DNA from: a bacterium
Lineage (GTDB): Bacteria > Pseudomonadota > Alphaproteobacteria > Rhizobiales > JAKIUO01
DNA length: 51,053 nucleotides
NCBI GenBank assembly: GCA_024228495.1
Contig: JAAETJ010000637.1
Location: forward strand, 1 to 51,053
Direction: 5' to 3'
Under the pieces are notes generated by a model. That model worked only from the letters and a program-made list of their open reading frames with translations, did not search any database and was not told the origin of the DNA. Positions 37,879 through 47,338 of the stretch are shown here, piece after piece. Each line of letters starts with the position of its first letter. Within the stretch, counting starts at the first letter, position 1. A program made the translations under genes and the position numbers.

Positions 37879-38607
37879 CTAAAGCGCGCCTTTACTCACT
37901 TCAATGAGCTTGCCGTCTTCGAGTTGCAATATACGATCCATGCGCTTGGCGATTTCTATATTATGAGTAGCCATGATTGCGCAAAGGCCGGTAGTGCGAA
38001 CCAGACCCAGCAGCTGTTCAAAAACACGATCAGCGGTTTGCGGATCAAGATTGCCCGTTGGCTCATCCGCCAGCAATATTCTGGGCCGGTTGGCAACGGC
38101 GCGAGCAATTGCAACACGCTGCTGCTCCCCGCCAGAAAGCTCCGCCGGGCGATGTATACCCCGCTCTCCCAATCCCAGTGACGTTAATAACTCCTCGGCC
38201 CTTGCAGTCGCATCGCTCCTCGACACCCCGCGGATAAGTTGTGGAATAAGCACATTTTCGATGGCTGTAAATTCAGGCAGTAGCTGATGAAACTGGTAGA
38301 CGAAACCTATGGCTGAACGACGCAGCATGGTTCGTTCATGGTCGTTCAGTTCCACGCAATCGCGCCCCTCAAGCACAACCTTGCCAAAATGAGGCCGATC
38401 AAGCAGACCAATAATGTGCAGCAGTGTTGATTTGCCTGCACCTGATGGTCCGACCAATGCCACAGCCTCACCTGTCTTGAGATCGGCACTTGCACCTTTG
38501 AGCACCTCAACGCTGCGCTGGCCCTGATGATAAGTGAGCTCAAGCTTTTCCAGCTTCATTAACAAGGTCTGTTTTAGCGCCGCACCCGGCTCATTTTCAG
38601 TCGTCAT
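37879..38607 (-). CDS. lolD: Lipoprotein-releasing ABC transporter ATPase LolD
   Basis: This 242-residue ABC ATPase powers release of outer-membrane lipoproteins from the inner membrane to LolA. Walker A is [12 protein letters not shown], the signature [14 protein letters not shown] and Walker [14 protein letters not shown] take ATG 38607 ([11 protein letters not shown]), with AGGA ahead; ATG 38628, which overlaps the lolC stop, is also possible. Longer in-frame extension runs into lolC and is not protein-like. Confidence 0.94.
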   Translation of the reverse strand: MTTENEPGAALKQTLLMKLEKLELTYHQGQRSVEVLKGASADLKTGEAVALVGPSGAGKSTLLHIIGLLDRPHFGKVVLEGRDCVELNDHERTMLRRSAIGFVYQFHQLLPEFTAIENVLIPQLIRGVSRSDATARAEELLTSLGLGERGIHRPAELSGGEQQRVAIARAVANRPRILLADEPTGNLDPQTADRVFEQLLGLVRTTGLCAIMATHNIEIAKRMDRILQLEDGKLIEVSKGAL

Positions 38608-38620
38608 ATCTGGCTTGGTC

Positions 38621-39970
38621 CTATTCATAGCGAAGGGCTTCAACCGGATCCATTTTGGCAGCACGCCAAGCGGGGTAAATCGTCGCCAGCATAGATAATA
38701 CCAACGCCATGAAGACAACCTGGAGAACTTCCATCCAGTCCATTTTAGCAGGCATTTCCGTAAGGTAATAGAGTTCTGATGAAAACATATCAACACCGAT
38801 CAACCAACCGACAAACTGCCGGATGGCCTCAATGTTTTCCACGAACAAAACCCCAAGAACAAAACCAGCCAATGTGCCAACGACGCCGATACTGGCGCCA
38901 GTCATAAAGAACACCCGCATGATTGATCCTCTGGTCGCACCCATAGTTCGCAACACGGCTATATCTCTCGACTTGTCTTTCACCAGCATAATCAGGCCCG
39001 ATATGATATTTAGCGCCGCCACAAGCACGATCAGCGACAAAATGATAAACATCATGGAGCGTTCCACTTCAAGGGCCGTAAAAAATCCCTTATTGCGCTC
39101 ACGCCAATCAGAAAAACTGTGAGCCTTGCCGATAGATTTTTTCAGGGCGGGGATCACCTCACCAACCTTGTCAGCATTGTCAATGACGATCTCGACAGCA
39201 TCCACACGGTTGCGGCGATTGAAAAATTTCTGTGCCTCTGCCAAGGGCATAAAGACCACCGAGCTATCATATTCCGACATGCCGATCTCAAATACGGCGG
39301 TCACCTGATAGCGCTTGATCCTCGGAGCCGTTCCAAACGGCGTTGACGCGCCTCGGGGTGACACAAGCGTTACATAATCACCGACATAAATATTGAGGGT
39401 TTTTGACATGCGCGAGCCAATGGCAACGGTCGGTTTATTGATATCAAAGTCATCCAACGTCCCTTGAATGATCTTCTTGTTCTGCTCGCCTGTCTTTGGA
39501 TCTTTGGGATCATCGCGCAGGGCTTTGAGATTTTTCGCATCGCTACCCTTGATACCACGCACCAGCGCCGCAACAGATCGGGCGGGGGTCGAGATCATCG
39601 CCTGTCCCTCAACCAATGGAATAGCTTGCTCGACGCGCACCTGCTTTCGGGCAATTTGTGCAACATTTTTATAGTCAGAAAAAGAGCCCGCAATGCTGTG
39701 GACGATCACATGCCCGTTGAGACCAAGAATTTTGTCGAGTAATTGTGCGCGAAAACCATTCATCACAGACATGACAATGATCAATGTTGCAACACCCAGC
39801 ATGATGCCCAGAAAGGAAAAACCGGCAATAACCGAAATGAACCCTTCTTTGCGCCGGGCCCGCAAATAGCGTCCCGCCAACATCCATTCAAAAGCAGCAA
39901 ACGGCTTTGGCCCGTCAATGGAATCCTCATCGACTGTTCTGCTGCGGTCTGTGATTGATGCCATAATCAT
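38621..39970 (-). CDS. lolC: Lipoprotein-releasing ABC transporter permease, LolC/LolE family
   Basis: This 449-residue membrane protein has one N-terminal span (GFISVIAGFSFLGIMLGVATLIIV), a large periplasmic domain (about 70-275) and three C-terminal spans, the FtsX-fold layout. The final KMDPVEALRYE is the usual LolC/E ending. Only one permease gene is found with lolD, so a homodimeric LolF-like unit is likely, as in many bacteria lacking separate LolC and LolE. It sits between proS and lolD. Confidence 0.93.
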   Translation of the reverse strand: MIMASITDRSRTVDEDSIDGPKPFAAFEWMLAGRYLRARRKEGFISVIAGFSFLGIMLGVATLIIVMSVMNGFRAQLLDKILGLNGHVIVHSIAGSFSDYKNVAQIARKQVRVEQAIPLVEGQAMISTPARSVAALVRGIKGSDAKNLKALRDDPKDPKTGEQNKKIIQGTLDDFDINKPTVAIGSRMSKTLNIYVGDYVTLVSPRGASTPFGTAPRIKRYQVTAVFEIGMSEYDSSVVFMPLAEAQKFFNRRNRVDAVEIVIDNADKVGEVIPALKKSIGKAHSFSDWRERNKGFFTALEVERSMMFIILSLIVLVAALNIISGLIMLVKDKSRDIAVLRTMGATRGSIMRVFFMTGASIGVVGTLAGFVLGVLFVENIEAIRQFVGWLIGVDMFSSELYYLTEMPAKMDWMEVLQVVFMALVLSMLATIYPAWRAAKMDPVEALRYE

Positions 39971-40016
39971 TACCCGATTGCTTCAGCTTCGCGCCGATTG
40001 ATCTGTCAGTTTAAGC

Positions 40017-41339
40017 TCAGGCACTGACAAAATATTGAACGACTTCATCAAGACCAAGATCCTTGGTTTCAGCACTTGCGCGGTTTTTCAACTCGACCTT
40101 GCCCTCTTTGAGCCCCCTGGGTCCTGCAATAATTTGCCACGGTAAACCAATCAGGTCCATGGTCTTGAATTTTGCTCCGGCCCGCTCGTTTGAATCATCA
40201 TACAAGACGGTTTGCCCAGCATTGGTGAGTTGTTCATATAGCGATTCGCACGCTTTGTCCGTCTCATCGTCACCGACCTTCAAATTAACGAGTCCTATTT
40301 TAAAGGGGGCAACAACTTCTGGCCAGATGATACCGGCATCGTCGTGGGAGGCTTCTATTATAGCCCCCACAAGGCGCGAAACACCGATTCCATAAGATCC
40401 ACACTGCAGCGCAGTCAATGCGCCGTCAGGACCTTGCACGGAACATTTCATTGTCTGGGTATATTTGGTGCCAAAAAAGAAAATATGACCAACTTCAATG
40501 CCGCGCGCCGAGATTTGCTTGTCGGCCGGCACATCTTTCTCAAACTGCTCCTTGTTATGCATTTCTTCAGTTGCAGCATATTTATCAAGCCAAAGGGCAA
40601 TGACCGGCTCCAGATCATCATCATGATCAAAGCTATTGGTTGGGGCATCAAGCTCAAGCAGGTCTTTGTGGCAAAAAACTTCACTCTCACCCGTATCTGC
40701 CAGAATAATGAATTCATGTGACAGGTCACCACCAATTGGGCCAGTATCAGCGCGCATGGGAATGGCTTTGAGGCCAAGGCGTTCGTAAGTGCGCAGGTAA
40801 GCAAGAAACATCCGGTTGTAACTTTTTTTACCTTCCTCTGCCGTCAAATCAAACGAATAGGCATCTTTCATTAAAAATTCGCGGCCTCGCATAACGCCGA
40901 AACGGGGTCTTATTTCATCACGAAATTTCCACTGAATATGATAGAGCGTGCGCGGCACATCACGGTAAGAGCGCGCCCCGTCACGAAATAGGGCCGTAAT
41001 TAGTTCTTCATTGGTTGGACCATAAAGCATATCGCGATCATGACGGTCGGTTATGCGCAGCATCTCTGCGCCGTAATCGTCATAGCGTCCCGATTCACGC
41101 CACAGATCCGCAGGCTGTATTGTCGGCATAAGGAGCTCTACCGCTCCCGCTCTGTTTTGTTCTTCACGGACAATTTGCTCGATATTTTTCAACACCATCA
41201 TGCCCAGGGGTAACCAGGAATAAATGCCAGAACTCGACTGTCTGATCATCCCGGCGCGCAGCATCAATCTATGGGAAACAATTTCCGCTTCCTTGGGAGG
41301 ATCACGCAAAATAGGCATAAAAAATTGACTGACACGCAT
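40017..41339 (-). CDS. proS: Prolyl-tRNA synthetase, short alphaproteobacterial type
   Basis: This 440-residue class II synthetase charges tRNA-Pro. The N-terminus reads [20 protein letters not shown]. Catalytic motifs are the [17 protein letters not shown] region, [20 protein letters not shown] (motif 2) and the C-terminal [15 protein letters not shown] (motif 3), followed by an anticodon-binding domain. The roughly 180-residue editing insertion found in E. coli ProRS between motifs 2 and 3 is absent, as usual in alphaproteobacteria. Two hairpins precede the gene (41361-41414). Confidence 0.96.
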   Translation of the reverse strand: MRVSQFFMPILRDPPKEAEIVSHRLMLRAGMIRQSSSGIYSWLPLGMMVLKNIEQIVREEQNRAGAVELLMPTIQPADLWRESGRYDDYGAEMLRITDRHDRDMLYGPTNEELITALFRDGARSYRDVPRTLYHIQWKFRDEIRPRFGVMRGREFLMKDAYSFDLTAEEGKKSYNRMFLAYLRTYERLGLKAIPMRADTGPIGGDLSHEFIILADTGESEVFCHKDLLELDAPTNSFDHDDDLEPVIALWLDKYAATEEMHNKEQFEKDVPADKQISARGIEVGHIFFFGTKYTQTMKCSVQGPDGALTALQCGSYGIGVSRLVGAIIEASHDDAGIIWPEVVAPFKIGLVNLKVGDDETDKACESLYEQLTNAGQTVLYDDSNERAGAKFKTMDLIGLPWQIIAGPRGLKEGKVELKNRASAETKDLGLDEVVQYFVSA

Positions 41340-41360
41340 GTTTGAGGCTTTCTGATTATT

Positions 41361-41414
41361 GTTGAGAGGGAGAGGCGACCCTCAACGCATAACCTGCGGC
41401 AAATTGCGCAGGTT
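41361..41414 (-). promoter_or_regulatory. Tandem hairpins in the proS leader
   Basis: Hairpin A pairs 41361-41369 with 41379-41386 (GTTGAG.GGG with CCCTCAAC, one bulge). Hairpin B pairs AACCTGCG (41391-41398) with CGCAGGTT (41407-41414), eight perfect pairs with an eight-base loop. Both lie 22-75 bases ahead of the proS ATG. No T-tract follows, so a terminator is unlikely. Confidence 0.45.
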
Positions 41415-41537
41415 CCGGTTCCACTTCTTAAAACACCTCTTAGCACGCTTTATCGATGGGCCAAAGCTCTTGATGCGCATAGATGCTGCGATTTACTAAC
41501 TTTGCGATTGCAGCAAAACTACTAATAGATTAAGTAT

Positions 41538-41578
41538 TTGATCTATGTCATGGTTTTTTTTGACACACGGGCTTTAAT
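41538..41578 (+). promoter_or_regulatory. Putative FNR/FixK box and -10 element of the cco operon
   Basis: TTGATCTATGTCAT at 41538-41551 matches TTGAT-N4-ATCAA in its left half and in three of five right-half bases. It fits TTGA-N6-TCAA in seven of eight positions. A TTTAAT -10 candidate lies at 41573-41578. The box centre is then about 41 bases ahead of the predicted start (~41585), the class II spacing used by FNR and FixK on ccoN promoters in other alphaproteobacteria. Confidence 0.55.
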
Positions 41579-41666
41579 GGCTTGATCAATGAAATTCTGT
41601 GTCGTTCTGCGGGTAAAGTGCGCAGAAGGCAATGTTCACGTAGGGATAAACTTGAAGGAGAGAATA

Positions 41667-43283
41667 ATGAACCGAGGCGGCATTACCACCATTGGTGGCA
41701 TCTTTACCGCGTTGGTGCTGATTACTGGGATATTGCTAACCGGCTATGCGGGCATGAACGCCATCGACGCAGTGTTTGGCTTTCATATGTATCTCATGGC
41801 AGCAGCAGCAATACTCGGCCTGTTGGCCCTTTTTGTGGGCAGGCCATATAGAGGTGATCTTGGCAAATATAACTATGGGGTCGTCAAAGCCTTCGTGATC
41901 GCAACAATTTTCTGGGGCGTGGCTGGATTTATTGTTGGTGATTATATCGCCTGGGAGCTGGCCTTTCCATTCCTCAACTGGGATTTGCCCTGGACCAATT
42001 TTGGACGACTGCGGCCCTTGCATACCTCGGCTGTGATCTTTGCTTTTGGTGGCAATATTCTTCTTGGTTCCTCCTTTTATGTTGTGCAGCGCACCAACCA
42101 TACACGACTTGCCGGAAATGTGGCTCCCTGGTTCGTATTCTGGGGCTACAATCTGTTTATCGCTCTTGCTGGCACCGGCTATCTGCTGGGTGTGACGCAG
42201 GGTCGCGAATATGCTGAACCAGAATGGTATGTGGATATCTGGCTGACCCTTGTCTGGGTGGTCTATCTACTGGTCTTTATGGGCACTTTAATGAAACGCC
42301 GCGTTTCTCACATTTATGTGGCAAACTGGTTTTATCTGGCCTTTATCATCACCATCGCCGTTTTACATCTCGTCAATAACATGGCGGTTCCGGTCTCGGC
42401 TTTTGGCCTTAAATCCTATTCACTACAGGCTGGCGTCCAGGATGCCATGACCCAGTGGTGGTATGGTCATAATGCGGTTGGTTTCTTCCTGACTGCAGCG
42501 TTCCTTGCGATGATGTACTACTTCGTACCAAAACGCGCCGAGCGCCCGGTTTATTCCTATCGCCTGTCGATCATCCATTTCTGGTCACTGATCTTCTTGT
42601 ACATGTGGGCTGGACCTCATCATCTGCACTATACGGCTCTGCCGGACTGGACACAGTCTCTTGGCATGACGTTCTCAATCATCCTTTGGATGCCCTCGTG
42701 GGGCGGCATGATCAACGGTCTGATGACCCTGTCTGGTGCCTGGGACAAACTGCGCACCGACCCTGTATTACGCATGCTGGTTGTCTCTATCGCCTTTTAT
42801 GGTATGAGCACCTTTGAAGGTCCGATGATGGCGATTAAAGCCGTCAACGCACTGTCCCATTATACAGACTGGACAGTTGGCCATGTTCATTCAGGTGCCA
42901 TGGGCTGGGTTGGCATGGTGAGCTTTGGCGTCATCTATTGCCTCGTACCCTGGTTGTGGGGCAAGGAACGCCTTTACTCCATGTCTCTGGTTAGCTGGCA
43001 TTTCTGGCTCTCAACCGTTGGTATCTTGCTCTACATCACATCTATGTGGGTATCCGGGATTCTTCAGGGGCTGATGTGGCGTGCATATGACAGCTATGGT
43101 TTTCTCGAATACAGTTTCGTTGAAACGGTCGAGGCCATGCATCCTTTCTATGTAATCCGCGCACTTGGTGGACTGTTCTTCGTCATCGGCTCGCTGATTA
43201 TGGTTTATAATGTGATCATGACGGTTCGGGTTGCTCCTCGCGAAGAGAGCTATTCCAATGCCGTTCTGGCACCAGCTGAGTAA
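41667..43283 (+). CDS. ccoN: cbb3-type cytochrome c oxidase subunit I
   Basis: This 538-residue heme-copper oxidase catalytic subunit holds heme b and the heme b3-CuB centre and reduces oxygen at high affinity in the inner membrane. About 12 membrane spans are evident. His ligands lie in [12 protein letters not shown] (His119), the HNAVGFFL region, [11 protein letters not shown] and [14 protein letters not shown]. The start at 41667 ([13 protein letters not shown]) has AAGGAG ahead; a 26-codon upstream extension is not part of the protein. It is the first gene of ccoNOQP. Confidence 0.97.
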   Translation: MNRGGITTIGGIFTALVLITGILLTGYAGMNAIDAVFGFHMYLMAAAAILGLLALFVGRPYRGDLGKYNYGVVKAFVIATIFWGVAGFIVGDYIAWELAFPFLNWDLPWTNFGRLRPLHTSAVIFAFGGNILLGSSFYVVQRTNHTRLAGNVAPWFVFWGYNLFIALAGTGYLLGVTQGREYAEPEWYVDIWLTLVWVVYLLVFMGTLMKRRVSHIYVANWFYLAFIITIAVLHLVNNMAVPVSAFGLKSYSLQAGVQDAMTQWWYGHNAVGFFLTAAFLAMMYYFVPKRAERPVYSYRLSIIHFWSLIFLYMWAGPHHLHYTALPDWTQSLGMTFSIILWMPSWGGMINGLMTLSGAWDKLRTDPVLRMLVVSIAFYGMSTFEGPMMAIKAVNALSHYTDWTVGHVHSGAMGWVGMVSFGVIYCLVPWLWGKERLYSMSLVSWHFWLSTVGILLYITSMWVSGILQGLMWRAYDSYGFLEYSFVETVEAMHPFYVIRALGGLFFVIGSLIMVYNVIMTVRVAPREESYSNAVLAPAE

Positions 43284-43297
43284 AGGAAAACATTACT

Positions 43298-44041
43298 ATG
43301 GCTAGCCATGAAATATTCGAAAAGAACTCGATCGTCCTCGCGATAGCAATTGTACTTGTTGTGTCAATTGCGGGGTTGGTGGAAATCATTCCCCTGTACT
43401 TTATCGGCAGTACTATCGAGAAGGTTGACGGGATGCGTCCCTATACCCCCCTCGAACTGGCGGGACGCGATGTCTATGTGCGTGAAGGTTGTTACCTTTG
43501 CCATTCTCAAATGATACGACCGTTCCGTGATGAAGTAGAGCGGTATGGTCACTATTCTCTCGCCACTGAGAGCATGTATGACCATCCCTTCCAATGGGGG
43601 TCCAAGCGAACAGGGCCAGATCTGGCGCGCGTCGGTAATAAATATTCCGACAAGTGGCATCAGGACCATATGAATGATCCGCGCTCCATCGTGCCAGAAT
43701 CGGTGATGCCTGGTTATGAATTCCTTGGCAAAACGACTATTGATGCTGACAGATATAATAAACATCTGCGGGCGTTGAGCATAACAGGCGTTCCTTATTC
43801 AAAGGGCATGATCGATAATGCCGGAGCTGACCTGAAAGCTCAGGCCGGTGATCCCGACAGTGATGCTGCCGAAGCGCTCCAGGCGCGCTACAAATCATTC
43901 GGTAGCAAGCCCCTCAATGTACGTGACTTTGACGGGGACCCTAAAACTGTGAGCGAACTCGATGCACTGATAGCATATATGCAAATGCTTGGCACACTCG
44001 TAGATTTCAAAACCTACAATGCCAAAGCCAACTTACGCTAA
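43298..44041 (+). CDS. ccoO: cbb3-type cytochrome c oxidase subunit II (monoheme c)
   Basis: This 247-residue membrane-anchored cytochrome c passes electrons from CcoP to CcoN. An N-terminal membrane span ([21 protein letters not shown]) precedes the heme c site CYLCHSQ (Cys65, Cys68, His69) and the axial Met in [10 protein letters not shown]. It starts 14 bases after ccoN. Confidence 0.97.
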   Translation: MASHEIFEKNSIVLAIAIVLVVSIAGLVEIIPLYFIGSTIEKVDGMRPYTPLELAGRDVYVREGCYLCHSQMIRPFRDEVERYGHYSLATESMYDHPFQWGSKRTGPDLARVGNKYSDKWHQDHMNDPRSIVPESVMPGYEFLGKTTIDADRYNKHLRALSITGVPYSKGMIDNAGADLKAQAGDPDSDAAEALQARYKSFGSKPLNVRDFDGDPKTVSELDALIAYMQMLGTLVDFKTYNAKANLR

Positions 44042-44054
44042 CGGGTGAGCGATC

Positions 44055-44204
44055 ATGAGTTATGAAGATGTTGCAAGCCTAAGTGGAACCATCGGCCTCG
44101 CTTTGTTCATGTCGATGTTCTTTGTGGTTTTGGTATATGCTCTTTGGCCCCGCAACAAAGCCAAGTTTGATAAGGCTGCCCGCGCGCCGCTTGATGAGGA
44201 ATAG
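44055..44204 (+). CDS. ccoQ: cbb3-type cytochrome c oxidase subunit CcoQ
   Basis: This is a 49-residue single-span protein starting MSYEDVASLSGTIGLALF and ending APLDEE. One membrane span (about 10-29) is followed by LWPRNKAKFDKAA, the conserved CcoQ pattern. It stabilises the oxidase and its interaction with CcoP. It lies 13 bases after ccoO and 3 bases before ccoP, exactly where ccoQ is expected. Confidence 0.93.
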   Translation: MSYEDVASLSGTIGLALFMSMFFVVLVYALWPRNKAKFDKAARAPLDEE

Positions 44205-44207
44205 AAA

Positions 44208-45095
44208 ATGGAACACAAGGAAATAGATCATATCACCGGCACGGAGACCACGGGTCATGCCTGGGATGGAGATCTCAAAGAACTTAATACACCCCTTCCT
44301 GGTTGGTGGGTATGGATCTTCTGGATCACCATTGTATGGGGAATTGCTTATTCGTTCGTTTATCCACACTGGGTTATAGGCACAAAAGTCCTGCCGACCG
44401 TATTTGACTGGTCCAGTCGTGGCGATGTTCACAAGGCTTTGGATGCCGCTAAAACGACGATGGCCCCTCAATTCGCCAAACTGGAAAAAGCTTCATTAGC
44501 CGATTTGCGTAGTGATGCAGCACTTTCAAAATTCGCAGATAAAGCTGGAGAAGCTGTCTATGGCGACAATTGCGTTGCCTGCCATGGAACTGGCGCCAAC
44601 GGTGTCTTTTCAGGCTCTGGCTATCCCAATCTGACCGACAATGATTGGCTCTATGGAGGCAAACTCGAAGACATTGTGGAAACGGTTCGTGTTGGTATTC
44701 GCTCTGGTCACGAAGACGAACGTACCAATACGATGGCCGCCTATGGAGATGATAAAACCCTGAACGCCGATCAGATCAAAAATGTCGCTGGCTATGTTCT
44801 TTCCTTCTCTGGCAACTCCCTTGCTGGTGCGGATATAGCCAAGGGCAAGCAAATATATCTGGAAGAAGCTGCTTGCAATGCCTGCCATGGAGACGATGGC
44901 AAAGGCGTCTCTGAAATACCAGGCGCACCAAATCTGGCAGACAAAATTTGGCTGTTTGGTGGTAGTGCTGAGAAGATCATTACCTCTATCACCCATGGTC
45001 GCAAAGGCGTGATGCCTGCATGGGATGCTCGTTTGACTCCTGCCCAGATCAAAGCTGTTGCCGTTTATGTGCATAGTCGCGGCGGTGGTAAATAA
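44208..45095 (+). CDS. ccoP: cbb3-type cytochrome c oxidase subunit III (diheme c)
   Basis: This 295-residue subunit receives electrons from soluble cytochrome c. The N-terminus has the CcoP domain with a membrane span (about 34-56, WWVWIFWITIVWGIAYSF). The periplasmic part has two c-type heme sites: CVACH (Cys122, Cys125, His126) and CNACH (Cys223, Cys226, His227). The repeated YPNLTDNDWLYGG and APNLADKIWLFGG segments show the duplicated domain. It completes ccoNOQP. Confidence 0.97.
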   Translation: MEHKEIDHITGTETTGHAWDGDLKELNTPLPGWWVWIFWITIVWGIAYSFVYPHWVIGTKVLPTVFDWSSRGDVHKALDAAKTTMAPQFAKLEKASLADLRSDAALSKFADKAGEAVYGDNCVACHGTGANGVFSGSGYPNLTDNDWLYGGKLEDIVETVRVGIRSGHEDERTNTMAAYGDDKTLNADQIKNVAGYVLSFSGNSLAGADIAKGKQIYLEEAACNACHGDDGKGVSEIPGAPNLADKIWLFGGSAEKIITSITHGRKGVMPAWDARLTPAQIKAVAVYVHSRGGGK

Positions 45096-45183
45096 GACGC
45101 AGATACCGCGATTGCAAGACCCCATCTATACGTGACATATAATAATATATCGCGTATGGAACTTTTTGGGGAAGGGGCATAAT

Positions 45184-46698
45184 ATGAGCGATACCACTGC
45201 TCAGCAAGCAGAGCCAAAAAGCCTCTTTGCTGAACACGAAAAAATACATCCGCTGAAAGTTTCGGGCCTGTTCCGGAAAATCAAGTGGTTTTTTTTGGTC
45301 AATATGCTGGCGGCATATTATATCGCTCCGTTCCTTCGCTGGGATCGTGGACTCGACGCGCCCAATCAGATGATTCTGTTTGATATCCCCCATCGCCGTT
45401 TTTACTTTGGTCCGATTGAAATCTGGCCGCAAGAAGTCTATTATTTTACCGGTATATTGATGGTGGCCTCCCTGCTATTGTTTTTGACAACGGCGGTTGC
45501 GGGACGAGTATGGTGTGGCTGGTGGTGCCCGCAAACCATCTGGACAGATGTGTTTATCACCATCGAACGCTGGATCGAAGGAGATCGCCGCGCGCGCATT
45601 GCCCTTGATAAGGCACCAATGTCACTTGGCAAATTCACGAAAAGATTCATCAAACATTCCGCATGGATGGTAATCTCTTGGTGGACCGGTGGTGCACTCG
45701 TTCTGTATTTCGCAGATGCGTTTGAGTTGGTTCGCGGCCTGACCAATGATGTGGCAATCTTCTTTACCAAAATTCTAACGCTTCAACTCCCGAGTGCACC
45801 AGAAAATCTGGTTGCCTGGATCTGGATCAGTATCTTTGCTGGCACGACCTATCTCATGGCCGGGATCGCGCGCGAACAGGTCTGCATTTATATGTGCCCC
45901 TGGCCACGCATTCAGGCCGCATTGACTGACACTGAAGCCCTTAACGTCACCTACCGTTATGACCGTGGCGAACCACGCTATTCTATAAAAAAATCAGTTA
46001 AACTCGCGGCAGCCGGTCAAGCCGCCGGTGATTGCATTGACTGCTATCAATGTGTCTGGGTCTGCCCAACGGGTACAGATATTCGCCTCGGCATGCAACT
46101 GTCCTGCATCAATTGCGGACTGTGTATCGATGCTTGCGACAATATCATGGCCAAGGTCGGGCGCCCTGATAAGCTGATTGCCTTTGATACCGACCTCAAT
46201 ATTGAACGACGCATGAAGGGCGAAAAAAATAGCTTCAAACCGGTGCGCCCGCGTACTTTGATTTATCTGTTTGCCATGCTTATCTCAATCGTACTAATGG
46301 GCTGGTCCCTGGCGACCCGCGCCATAACAGGGATCAATGTTCTGCATGATCGCAATCCTCTTTACGTCGAAGAGGGCGACGGGTCACTTAGAAACGGCTA
46401 TACGATCCGCTTGCTCAATATGGTACGCAAAAAGCGTAGTTTCACGCTCGATGTGACCGGCCCGCAAGGCGCTTTCATCTCCAAGGTTTCCGAAGGCGTG
46501 TTTCTCTTCAAAAAATCTGATAGCGGATCCTTTATTGTTGAAATCGGCCCGGATACAACCCGCGAACTGCGTGTTCTCGTTATTTTACCCGCCAGCAGTA
46601 CAATTCCCAAATCGGAACCATTGTTATTTACTGCCAAAGATACAGAAACAGGTGAACAGCTCTCCAGAAGTGATTTCTTCAAAGGGCCTGGAAAATAG
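45184..46698 (+). CDS. ccoG: Cbb3 oxidase accessory protein CcoG/FixG (copper reductase-like)
   Basis: This 504-residue membrane protein has several membrane spans and a ferredoxin-like domain with two Cys clusters (CIDCYQCVWVCPTG and CINCGLCIDACDN), and a C-terminal Ig-like periplasmic domain. CcoG is reported in Rhodobacter to reduce Cu(II) to Cu(I) for the CuB centre. The start at 45184 (MSDTTAQQAEP) has GGGAAGGGG ahead; a six-codon upstream extension is ignored. The 88-bp spacer from ccoP suggests a second transcription unit or a processed transcript. Confidence 0.95.
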   Translation: MSDTTAQQAEPKSLFAEHEKIHPLKVSGLFRKIKWFFLVNMLAAYYIAPFLRWDRGLDAPNQMILFDIPHRRFYFGPIEIWPQEVYYFTGILMVASLLLFLTTAVAGRVWCGWWCPQTIWTDVFITIERWIEGDRRARIALDKAPMSLGKFTKRFIKHSAWMVISWWTGGALVLYFADAFELVRGLTNDVAIFFTKILTLQLPSAPENLVAWIWISIFAGTTYLMAGIAREQVCIYMCPWPRIQAALTDTEALNVTYRYDRGEPRYSIKKSVKLAAAGQAAGDCIDCYQCVWVCPTGTDIRLGMQLSCINCGLCIDACDNIMAKVGRPDKLIAFDTDLNIERRMKGEKNSFKPVRPRTLIYLFAMLISIVLMGWSLATRAITGINVLHDRNPLYVEEGDGSLRNGYTIRLLNMVRKKRSFTLDVTGPQGAFISKVSEGVFLFKKSDSGSFIVEIGPDTTRELRVLVILPASSTIPKSEPLLFTAKDTETGEQLSRSDFFKGPGK

Positions 46699-46855
46699 GC
46701 TAATAGGCTAATATTGCGTGAACAGGTGACATCGCTGATCTTAGTAAAGGGGGAGGATATGAACTCATCCCTTCCCAGATGCTAGATAAAAAGCACCTCC
46801 TGTGATCGATCGTATCACAACCGCAATGCTCAAAATGTATAAGTAGGAAACAACA

Positions 46856-47338
46856 ATGATCAAAGAGCTCACCGGCAAACATGTTCTCTTCCTTTTCGTC
46901 CTGTTTTTCGGGATAATATTCGTTGTCAACGCCCGCCTGATCTATCTCTCACAGTCGAGCTGGACCGGCCTGGAGACCTATGATGCCTATCGCAAGGGGC
47001 TGAAGTATAACCAGCAGTTATCCGTTTCAGAGGCTCAAAACACCCGTGGCTGGACAATGACATTGGTGCAAAAAACAGGATCCAATGGCCAACTGGTGCT
47101 CACCGCAACGCCCAAAAACAAAGTAGGCGATCTTCTAAGCGGCTTGGCTCTTGCTGTCGAATTAAAGCGTCCGACCCATGAAGGGATCGACAAAACATTC
47201 CCCCTCAAAGAGGCAAAGCTCGGGGTTTACACGGGGCAAATAAAAAAAATCTCCCTTGGCAAATGGTATCTCTTTGTTACGGCGACCAGAGGCGCCGAGG
47301 TTCTCTATCGATCCAAAAATGAACTCTATTTGAAATGA
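46856..47338 (+). CDS. ccoH: Cbb3 oxidase assembly protein CcoH/FixH
   Basis: This is a 160-residue protein with one N-terminal membrane span (HVLFLFVLFFGIIFVVNARLIY) and a periplasmic beta-rich domain. The segment WTGLETYDAYRKGLKYNQQL is typical of FixH. It helps assemble the cbb3 complex. Its TGA overlaps the ccoI ATG by four bases, so the two are coupled. A 157-bp spacer with a tandem TAGGCTAA repeat lies between it and ccoG. Confidence 0.93.
   Translation: MIKELTGKHVLFLFVLFFGIIFVVNARLIYLSQSSWTGLETYDAYRKGLKYNQQLSVSEAQNTRGWTMTLVQKTGSNGQLVLTATPKNKVGDLLSGLALAVELKRPTHEGIDKTFPLKEAKLGVYTGQIKKISLGKWYLFVTATRGAEVLYRSKNELYLK

Larger units (their letters stand above)
41340..41666. other. Divergent regulatory region between proS and ccoN (327 bp)
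   Basis: The left part holds the proS leader hairpins. The right part holds the putative FNR/FixK box and -10 element of the cco operon and a 5' leader to the ccoN start codon at 41667. No gene is seen. Confidence 0.6.

Noticed and set aside
41582-41589. TTGATCAA close to ccoN as a second FNR/FixK site
   Set aside because: The half-sites abut with no four-base spacer, so it does not fit the binding consensus.
46699-46720. Tandem TAGGCTAA after ccoG
   Set aside because: Only two 8-base copies, one overlapping the stop codon; nothing suggests function.
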